DNA of 27,235 nucleotides, taken from contig CAYNSX010000035.1 in NCBI GenBank assembly GCA_964400165.1, positions 1 to 27,235 of the forward strand, written 5' to 3'. Below, in pieces: positions 21,525 to 27,235 of this stretch; the stretch's first letter is position 1, and the number at the start of each line of letters is the position of its first letter. The translations under genes and the position numbers were made by a program. The stretch comes from CAYNSX01 sp964400165. Its GTDB lineage: Bacteria; Armatimonadota; Hebobacteria; CAYNSX01. The notes beneath the pieces are model-generated. The model was not told the origin of the DNA, made no database searches, and saw only the letters and a list, made by a program, of their open reading frames with translations.

Positions 21525-22532
21525 TCAGCGCACCCCGGCGGCGACCGGCTCGCCGAGCATGCCGTGCGCGCGCATCCAGTCGTCGTTGTACAGTTTCGAG
21601 AGGTAGCGCCCGCCGCCGTCGGGGAACAGGACGACGATGGTCTTGGGCGCCGTCTGCTCGCGGGCGATCTGCAGTGCGCCGAGCATCGCCGAGCCGCACG
21701 AGCCGCCGGCGAACAGCCCCTCTTGCCGCGACAGCGCCCGCGCCATCAGCAGCGAGTCGCGGTCGTTGACTTTGATGACACGGTCGATGACCGACGCATC
21801 AAGCGTCTTCGGAATGATGTCTTCGCCGATGCCTTCGACGAGGTAGGGCTGCGCGTCTTCAGGGTGGTATTCGCCGGTTTCGATGTAATCCTTCAAGATG
21901 GAGCCATCCGGGTCGACGCCGACGATTTGCACTAGCGGGTTGTGCGCCTTCAGGGCGCGGCCGATGCCGGTGATGGTGCCGCAAGTGCCGATGCCGCAGA
22001 CGAAGTAATCGACGCGCCCCTCCGTCTGCTCCCAGATTTCGGGGCCGGTGGTGCGCTCGTGCGCGGCGGGGTTGGCGGGGTTTTCGTATTGGTTGGGCGA
22101 GTAGCCGCCCGGCGTCTCGGCGGCGAGGCGCTTGGCGACGGAGTAATAACTCTCCGGGTCGCCGGGCGCGACATTGGTCGGGCAAACGACGACTTCAGCG
22201 CCCATGGCGCGCAGCAGGTCGATTTTCTCGCGGCTCATCTTGTCGGGCATGGTGAAGATGCAATGATACCCGCGCACGGCGGCGACGATGGCCAGGCCCA
22301 TGCCGGTATTGCCGGAGGTCGGCTCGACAATCGTGCCGCCGGGCTGCAACAGTCCCCGCGCTTCGGCGTCGTCGATCATCGAGAGGCCGATGCGGTCTTT
22401 GACGGAGCCGCCCGGGTTCAACATCTCGAGTTTGGCGTAAATCGGGCTGGCGAGGCCCTGGGTCAGTTGCGTGAGGCGGACGAGCGGCGTGTTGCCGATG
22501 GCGTCGAGCAGCGACTCGTGGGCGCGCCTCAC
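21525..22532 (-). CDS. Cystathionine beta-synthase-like / cysteine synthase PLP enzyme
   Basis: This 335-residue fold-type II PLP enzyme has AIGNTPLVRL (11-20), the PLP lysine Lys45 in GGSVKDR, TSGNTGMGLA (72-81), GIGTCGTITG (180-189) and GGSCGSA (276-282). The segment VEGIGEDIIP (232-241) and the ending FPDGGGRYLSKLYNDDWM resemble cystathionine beta-synthase more than CysK, but no CBS regulatory domains follow. It probably joins serine or O-acetylserine to homocysteine, working with the next gene to make cysteine. The GTG at 22532 overlaps the upstream stop as GTGA, so translation is coupled to the 70-residue membrane protein gene. Confidence 0.9.
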   Translation of the reverse strand: MRRAHESLLDAIGNTPLVRLTQLTQGLASPIYAKLEMLNPGGSVKDRIGLSMIDDAEARGLLQPGGTIVEPTSGNTGMGLAIVAAVRGYHCIFTMPDKMSREKIDLLRAMGAEVVVCPTNVAPGDPESYYSVAKRLAAETPGGYSPNQYENPANPAAHERTTGPEIWEQTEGRVDYFVCGIGTCGTITGIGRALKAHNPLVQIVGVDPDGSILKDYIETGEYHPEDAQPYLVEGIGEDIIPKTLDASVIDRVIKVNDRDSLLMARALSRQEGLFAGGSCGSAMLGALQIAREQTAPKTIVVLFPDGGGRYLSKLYNDDWMRAHGMLGEPVAAGVR

Positions 22533-22741
22533 TCCTTCCACCGCCGCCGGCGGGAGCAGTGCTTGCCGTGGTGGTGGGTGTTGGCGGCGGTCACGATCTC
22601 GCCACACCAGCGGCAATGGCGGGCGAAAAAGGGAAACTCGGCCTGCTTGCCGCCATAGAACTCCTGAAAGTGGACCAGCGCCAGGTAGAGGATGGCGAGG
22701 ATGAGGACGATGCTGATGGCGATGAGGTTGGTGGTCACCAC
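22529..22741 (-). CDS. Small membrane protein with Cys/His metal-site-like motif
   Basis: This 70-residue protein has one membrane helix (about 5-25), then a soluble tail with CRWC (Cys43, Cys46) and HHHGKHC (His56-58, His61, Cys62), a likely zinc site. The tail ends in an Arg/Lys-rich segment. I do not know a family. It starts with GTG at 22741 after a GGGGGG ribosome site. It is the first gene of the transsulfuration operon, and its stop overlaps the beta-synthase start (GTGA), which argues that it is real. A role tying sulfur metabolism to the membrane is speculation. Confidence 0.65.
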   Translation of the reverse strand: MVTTNLIAISIVLILAILYLALVHFQEFYGGKQAEFPFFARHCRWCGEIVTAANTHHHGKHCSRRRRWKE

Positions 22742-22756
22742 ATTCCCCCCGCGGCC

Positions 22757-22786
22757 AAGTTACCGGCTGCGCAGCGGCGCGGTCAA
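22757..22786 (-). promoter_or_regulatory. Probable promoter for the transsulfuration operon
   Basis: TTGACC (22786-22781), an 18-base spacer and TAACTT (22762-22757) repeat the -35 and spacing of the kdsB and ATPase promoters, though this -10 is poor. About 15 bases separate it from the GTG, including the G-rich ribosome site. I see no S-box or T-box leader; there is no room for one. Confidence 0.5.
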
Positions 22787-22834
22787 GGACGAGGCGGGGA
22801 GAGGGTCAGAATGGCAAGTCGGCGGTGCGGGTCG

Positions 22835-22879
22835 TCCTCACCCCGGCTTCGCCACCCTTCTCCCGAACTGGGAGAGGGG
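22835..22879. repeat. CCCTTCTCCC-type hairpin repeat
   Basis: Arm CCCTTCTCCC (22855-22864) pairs with GGGAGAGGGG (22870-22879) around the loop GAACT, with one G-U pair. A CTCACCCC lead-in at 22837 matches the lead-in of the copy at 15462. It lies 22 bases from the stop of the surface protein gene and may also end that transcript. Confidence 0.7.
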
Positions 22880-22900
22880 CTTGCAACGCGACCTCGGCTG

Positions 22901-25282
22901 TCAAAACGAAAGACCCGCCACACGAGTAACGACTACCGCCAGCTGCGCGTGGGTGACGGGGGCGGCGGGGCGATAGGTGCCGTCGGGGAAGCCGCGCACG
23001 AGACCCTCGAGGGCGGCGAATTCGATGAAGGCGTAGAGCGGGTGGGTGCACGGCACATCGGCGAAAGTCTCGTGGCCGCAGGGGGGCGGCGCAAAGCCGA
23101 TGCCGGCGCCGAGGAGGCGCAGGCGAGTGAGGACGACAGCCAGCGCCCCGCGCGTCACGCTGCTGCCGGGCAGGAAGCGGCCGCGCCCGGCACCGGACAT
23201 CAGGCCGCGGGCGGCGGCGTACTCAATGAAGCGATAGACGGGGTGCGTGCAGAGGACATCGCTGAAGGTCTCTTGGCGGCACGGGGGTGGCGTGAACGCG
23301 GCAAGGTCGTGCCGCGTGCGGTCGGCGACTTGCGCGGCGGCGACGGCGAGCGCGGCGCGGGTGACGGTCTGGTCAGGGCGGAACGAGCCGTCGCCGAAGC
23401 CGCGCAGCAGCGCGTCGCGGTTCACCGCTTCGATGAAACGCCAGGCGAAGTGCGAGCAGGGGACATCGCTGAAGGTGGTGTTGTCCACGGTGACCGTGAC
23501 CGGCAGCGACACGCCGGTTTCGCTGTCGCCGGCGGTCGCGACGGCGGTGAGGGTACGCGGGCCTTCGTGCGCGCAGTCCTGCAGGGACGGCCACAGCACG
23601 CCGTACGGCGCGGCCGCCGCGTGGCCGATGAAGGTGTCGCCGTCGAAGAAGTCGACGAGCTGAATGCCAGTCGGGTCGGCGGCCGCGGCGCTTACGGGCA
23701 CGAAGCCGGACACCGTTTGCGTGTTGCCGGGGCTGGTGAGCGCAATCGTTCCGAGTGTGAAATCGCGGCGCAGCGATTGCGCAGCGATGACCGTGGGGGC
23801 GAGGGGCTTGGCGATGAACCCGAGCGCCGACGCGCGCACGGCATAAGCGACGCCCGTGTCGAGCGCACCGAGGGCGTAGCGGCCCTCTGCATCGGCGGTC
23901 GCGCTCGGCGCAAAGTAATACGCAGTCGCGGTGACCATCGCACCCGGAACCGGCGCGCCTGATGGGTCACGCACGATGCCGAAGATCGACGGGGTGGCGA
24001 ACAGCGTCGCCGCACCAGCGTTGAGCACGCCGCCCGGGTCGGCGGCGGGCGCGCCGATGAGCAGGTCGCCGCGATCGTCGCCGTTCAAGTCGCGCACGCC
24101 GGCGACCGCGAAGCCGAATTGGTCCCGCGGGTTGCTGCCCTCGAACCGCTGCAGCAGCGCGCCGCTCGCGCCCGAAAACAGCAGCGCCGAGCCGGCGGCG
24201 TTCGCGCTGCCGGGGACGCCGCCCGGCGCGCCGAGCAGATAGTCATCGGCGCCATCGCCATCGCGGTCGGGGACGGCGGCGACGGACAGCCCCAGCCGGT
24301 CGCCGGCGACCGCGCCATCGTGGCGGCGAATGAGCACACCGGTGGCACCGGAGAAGAGGAGCGCTGCCCCTGCATCGTCCGCCGCGCCCGGCGCGCTGAT
24401 CAGGTAATCGCCGCTCCCGTCGCCGTCCACATCGCCGGCGCCGCAGAGCGACAGCGCCAACTGCATCGCGGGGGCGTCACCGAGATGAGAGCGGATGAGC
24501 GCGCCGTTGGCGCCGGAAAAGAGATACGCGGCGCCGGCGCCGTCCAGGCCGTCCGGCGCGGCAATGGGCGTGCCGAGCAAATAGTCCGGCACACCGTCGC
24601 CATCCGTATCGGGGACGGCGGCGAGGGAGTGGCCCAGCCGCTCGAAGGCCGTCGGGCCACCGTGGGCGCGAATCGTGACGCCGGTGCGGCCGGAGACTAG
24701 CAGGACGATGCCCGCATCAGGAAAGGTGCCGAAAGTCCCAAACGGCGCGCCGATGAGGTAGTCGCCGCGCCCGTCGCCGTCGAGGTCGGGCGTGCCGGCG
24801 ACGGCGAGCCCGAGATCATCGCCGATGAGCATGCCGTCATGGGTGCGCACGACCGCGCCCGTTGCGCCGGAAATGACGAACACGGTGCCGGAATCGGCGG
24901 CGACGCCTTCGTTGTCGTACGGGGCGCCGATGAGATAGTCGCCGCGGCCGTCGCCGTCGAGGTCGGGGATGCCGGCGACGGCGACGCCGAGCTGCTCGCC
25001 GGGGTAATTGCCGTCATGCCGGCGGATGAGGGCGCCGGTGGCGCCCGAAAAAAGAAACGCGGAGCCCGACTGATTGACGCTCGCCGAAGCCAGCGGCGCG
25101 CCGACGAGGATGTCGTCGAGGCCATCGCCGTCGGTGTCGGGGACGCCGGCCACCGCACGCCCGAAGAGGATAGAGGGCGCGTCGCCTGTGGGGCGGACGA
25201 ACGGAATGTAGTCGCTACTGACGGAGGCCAACGCAGTCAAAGCGACCAGCGTGAGGAGAGCGGCGAGCCGGGCGGCGAACAT
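22901..25282 (-). CDS. S-layer-anchored surface protein with seven FG-GAP repeats and three SLH domains
   Basis: This 793-residue protein has a signal peptide (1-20). Residues about 35-430 hold seven FG-GAP repeats, each with a Ca-binding DxDGDGxxD-type loop at 49, 107, 167, 225, 284, 339 and 398, and an FSGATGAL-like strand. Seven repeats match a closed seven-bladed, integrin-alpha-like propeller. Then come a carboxypeptidase-regulatory-like beta domain (about 433-510), an Ig-like domain (about 513-600) and three SLH domains (about 602-645, 672-715, 739-782). Each SLH has Cys in a DV-x-C context, and the second and third have a PPPC ten residues earlier, so disulfides are likely. SLH domains bind cell-wall polymers, so the propeller is displayed outside. 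The ATG at 25282 opens the signal peptide; no ribosome site is evident. Confidence 0.9.
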   Translation of the reverse strand: MFAARLAALLTLVALTALASVSSDYIPFVRPTGDAPSILFGRAVAGVPDTDGDGLDDILVGAPLASASVNQSGSAFLFSGATGALIRRHDGNYPGEQLGVAVAGIPDLDGDGRGDYLIGAPYDNEGVAADSGTVFVISGATGAVVRTHDGMLIGDDLGLAVAGTPDLDGDGRGDYLIGAPFGTFGTFPDAGIVLLVSGRTGVTIRAHGGPTAFERLGHSLAAVPDTDGDGVPDYLLGTPIAAPDGLDGAGAAYLFSGANGALIRSHLGDAPAMQLALSLCGAGDVDGDGSGDYLISAPGAADDAGAALLFSGATGVLIRRHDGAVAGDRLGLSVAAVPDRDGDGADDYLLGAPGGVPGSANAAGSALLFSGASGALLQRFEGSNPRDQFGFAVAGVRDLNGDDRGDLLIGAPAADPGGVLNAGAATLFATPSIFGIVRDPSGAPVPGAMVTATAYYFAPSATADAEGRYALGALDTGVAYAVRASALGFIAKPLAPTVIAAQSLRRDFTLGTIALTSPGNTQTVSGFVPVSAAAADPTGIQLVDFFDGDTFIGHAAAAPYGVLWPSLQDCAHEGPRTLTAVATAGDSETGVSLPVTVTVDNTTFSDVPCSHFAWRFIEAVNRDALLRGFGDGSFRPDQTVTRAALAVAAAQVADRTRHDLAAFTPPPCRQETFSDVLCTHPVYRFIEYAAARGLMSGAGRGRFLPGSSVTRGALAVVLTRLRLLGAGIGFAPPPCGHETFADVPCTHPLYAFIEFAALEGLVRGFPDGTYRPAAPVTHAQLAVVVTRVAGLSF

Positions 25283-25327
25283 AGGTCGGGATTGGCGCGA
25301 GGGTGGGGCGAGTCCTGCTTGGTCGTC

Positions 25328-25418
25328 CTGGCCATGAAATGGCCGGGCTAGCAAAAAGCGCCCCATAAATGGGGCGCCAAGTCCCTCATCTCCTTGTTTC
25401 CTCACTTCCTCGATGTTG
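25328..25418. repeat. Inverted, shorter copy of the composite hairpin element
   Basis: Read on the minus strand this matches 15508-15702. An A/G-rich part (CGAGGAAGTGAGGAAACAAG) is followed by the GCGCCCCA-TTTA hairpin, a T-run and the CGGCCA-TTTCA hairpin. About 50 bases around the terminator align with three mismatches and one gap. The modules at 15551-15647 are missing here. It lies between the ABC transporter stop and the surface protein start. Confidence 0.8.
25353..25377 (-). terminator. Intrinsic terminator for the ABC transporter
   Basis: On the minus strand GCGCCCCA-TTTA-TGGGGCGC (25377-25358) is followed by five T residues (25357-25353). It is 48 bases after the ABC transporter stop and upstream of the next gene on the same strand, so it should separate the two transcripts. 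Confidence 0.8.
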
Positions 25419-25424
25419 GTGTTC

Positions 25425-27218
25425 TCAATGCGCGACGGGCAAATCGCGGAACTGCATTTCGTAGAGGGTCTTGTACAGTCCGCCGCGGGCGATCAGGTCG
25501 GCGTGGCTGCCCTCTTCGGCGATGCGGCCGTGGTCGAGGACGACGATGCGGTCGACATAGCGGACGGTCGAGAGGCGGTGGGCGATGATGAGCGAGGTGC
25601 GGCCGTGCAGCAGGGTGCGAATGCCGCGCTGCAGGCGGTGTTCGGTGTAGGTGTCCACGCTCGAGGTGGCCTCGTCGAAGATGAGAATGCGCGGGTCGGC
25701 GATCAGGGCGCGGGCCAAGGCGACGAGTTGCCGCTGGCCGGTGGAGAGGTTGCTGCCGCGCTCTTCGACTTTGGTGTCGTAGCCGTCGGGCAGGCGCAGG
25801 ATGCCGTCGTGTGCGTTGACGGCGCGGGCGGCGGCTTCGATTTCCGCGTCGGTCGCATTGAGCCGCCCGTAGCGGATGTTGTCGCGCACCGTGCCGCCGA
25901 AGAGGAACGGCTCCTGCGGGACGAACGCCATCAGCGGCCGCAGCGCGTCAAAGCGGAGGTCGCGCAGGTCGAGGCCGTCGAGCGTGACGCGGCCCTGCGT
26001 CGGGTCATACAAGCGGGCGGTGAGACTGGAAATCGTGGTCTTGCCGGCGCCCGTCGGGCCGACGAGCGCGATGCTCTGGCCCGCCGGGATGTCGAGGTGC
26101 AGGTCGTGCAAGACGGGCTGGCCGGGGACATACTCGAAGGTGACGCCTTCGAACGCAATGTGGCCGGCGACGCCGTTGAGGCCGCGGGCGTTGGGCGACT
26201 CCTGCACGGACGGCGGCGTGTCGAGGATCTGGAAGATGCGCTCGCAGCCAGACATCCCCGCCTGCAGCACGGTGTACAGCTGGCTCAATTCCACCAGCGG
26301 GTCCTTCATCCGTTGCACATAGAGGTAGAAAGTGAGCAGCGCGCCGAGTGAGAAGAGTTCGTGAACGACTTGCAATCCGCCATACACAATGACGATGGCG
26401 ATACCGAGCGCGCCGATGGCTTCGACGATGGGCGTGAAAGTGCCGGCGACCATCGCCGCCTGCACATTGGCGCCGAAGTTGCCGAAGTTGGTGCGGTCGA
26501 AGCGGCGGACATTCTCATCTTTGCGGTCGAAGGACTGGGAGGCGCGCACGCCCGAAATGCTCTCTTGCAGAGTCGAGGCGACTTCGGCGATGCTCTTGCG
26601 CACGCCGCGGTAAGCGCTGCGGGCGCGGTCGCGGAAGTACATGGTCGACAAGACGAGCAGCGGGACGATCACGAGCACGGCGAGCGTCAAGCGCCAGGAC
26701 AAGAAAAACATCACGCCCACCACCCCCAGGACTTGCAGCGCATCCACGACCAGGATGGAGAGGCCCTCCCGCATCATATTGCCGATGGCCTCGATGTCGT
26801 TGGTCATCCGCGAGATGAGGACACCGATTTTGTTCTTCTCGTAGAAATCGACGGACTGGCGTTCCAAGTGCGCGAAGGTGTCGCGGCGCAGGTCACGGAT
26901 GACGCGCTCGGCGATGATGTATTGCAGCCGGACCTGCGGTCCCTTGGCGAGGTTCGAGATGATGACGACGACCGCCGCGGCGAAGGCGTAGAGGAGCAGG
27001 CCGCGCGCGTCGCCGTGCGCCAGCGGGCCGTCCAACGCGCCCTTGCCGACGAGGAGTGGCAGCACGATGTCTCCAGCAGCCACGACCATCATCAGCCCGA
27101 TGGCCGCCAGGAACCCCCAGCGATAGGGGCGGACCCACTTGAACAGGCGGCGGAGCAGGCGAGTATCATACGACTTGCCGAGGTCGTCGTGGTCGAGGCC
27201 GTGGAAGTGCCAGCCCAT
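25425..27218 (-). CDS. ABC exporter, fused membrane and ATPase domains (MsbA-like class)
   Basis: This 597-residue half-transporter has six membrane helices at about 34-320 and an ATPase domain at about 353-590. ATPase motifs are Walker A GPTGAGKT (387-394), the Q-loop VPQEP (Gln435), signature LSTGQ (491-495), Walker B ILIFDE (511-516) and switch His547 in IAHRLS. It would export a lipid, peptide or drug; the substrate cannot be set. The signature LSTGQ replaces LSGGQ, a common variant. A TGA lies two bases before the ATG and may be the stop of a further gene beyond the window, possibly a heterodimer partner, but only four codons are visible. Kdo genes in this window make a lipid A role conceivable without proving it. 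Confidence 0.93.
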   Translation of the reverse strand: MGWHFHGLDHDDLGKSYDTRLLRRLFKWVRPYRWGFLAAIGLMMVVAAGDIVLPLLVGKGALDGPLAHGDARGLLLYAFAAAVVVIISNLAKGPQVRLQYIIAERVIRDLRRDTFAHLERQSVDFYEKNKIGVLISRMTNDIEAIGNMMREGLSILVVDALQVLGVVGVMFFLSWRLTLAVLVIVPLLVLSTMYFRDRARSAYRGVRKSIAEVASTLQESISGVRASQSFDRKDENVRRFDRTNFGNFGANVQAAMVAGTFTPIVEAIGALGIAIVIVYGGLQVVHELFSLGALLTFYLYVQRMKDPLVELSQLYTVLQAGMSGCERIFQILDTPPSVQESPNARGLNGVAGHIAFEGVTFEYVPGQPVLHDLHLDIPAGQSIALVGPTGAGKTTISSLTARLYDPTQGRVTLDGLDLRDLRFDALRPLMAFVPQEPFLFGGTVRDNIRYGRLNATDAEIEAAARAVNAHDGILRLPDGYDTKVEERGSNLSTGQRQLVALARALIADPRILIFDEATSSVDTYTEHRLQRGIRTLLHGRTSLIIAHRLSTVRYVDRIVVLDHGRIAEEGSHADLIARGGLYKTLYEMQFRDLPVAH

Positions 27219-27235
27219 GTCAGGCGCTCACCGGC

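Noticed and set aside
22757..22900. SAM riboswitch or T-box ahead of the transsulfuration operon
   Set aside because: Only about 15 bases separate the promoter from the first codon, too little for such a leader.
22901..25282. DNA-level tandem repeat
   Set aside because: Similar stretches about 170-180 bases apart simply encode the FG-GAP protein repeats.
25898..25960. Defective ABC signature, LSTGQ instead of LSGGQ
   Set aside because: This variant is common in working exporters of this class, and all other ATPase motifs are intact. The span marks the ATPase-coding region only roughly.

Overview
The window is high-GC bacterial chromosome with dense, overlapping gene packing. Kdo genes (kdsA, kdsB) imply a lipopolysaccharide-bearing outer membrane. 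A protein with three SLH domains implies an S-layer, and there is a LytR-CpsA-Psr protein with a LytR_C domain. This points to a diderm lineage outside the Proteobacteria, for example Armatimonadota-like or a related candidate phylum. The phylum is inference and cannot be fixed from the sequence alone.

Layout. (1) 1-6221, minus strand: a growth and ribosome-assembly operon reading rplU, rpmA, obgE, nadD, a small RRM protein, an LCP protein, rsfS, a TPR/membrane protein, tRNA-Arg(CCG), a DUF2344 protein and the first 50 codons of a probable RNase E/G. (2) 6218-10683, minus: kdsB, a HAD hydrolase and kdsA overlap end to end, followed by a P1B-2 Zn/Cd/Pb-exporting ATPase with its own promoter. 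(3) 10712-14158, minus: a zinc-ribbon/TPR membrane protein, and a secreted metallophosphoesterase-PQQ propeller fusion coupled to a two-helix membrane protein. (4) 14325-20220, plus: an orphan secreted protein, a dense block of hairpin repeats, a stand-alone ComEC-type metallo-beta-lactamase and a large tricorn-like PDZ protease. (5) 20284-22786, minus: a transsulfuration operon of a 70-residue membrane protein, a cystathionine beta-synthase-like enzyme and a cystathionine gamma-synthase/lyase. (6) 22901-27218, minus: a seven-FG-GAP, three-SLH surface protein and an ABC exporter.

Three minus-strand promoters share a close pattern, TTGAC(C/G), a 17-18 base spacer, then TATAAT, TATACT or TACACT; a fourth has the same -35 but a poor -10. 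In two of them the -35 box contains the stop codon of the preceding gene. Several start codons lie 6-11 bases after a -10 box, which suggests leaderless or nearly leaderless mRNAs.

Intergenic DNA carries three repeat types: CCCCTCTCC-type hairpins (five sites), a composite array of short perfect hairpins with an inverted second copy 9.7 kb away, and a GTGTCAGGTGTCA-type inverted repeat. Two of these supply the last codons and stop of a neighbouring gene. I saw no clearly new defence or mobile system. The best leads are the HAD gene between kdsB and kdsA, the missing normal start codons of obgE and nadD, and the hairpin array.
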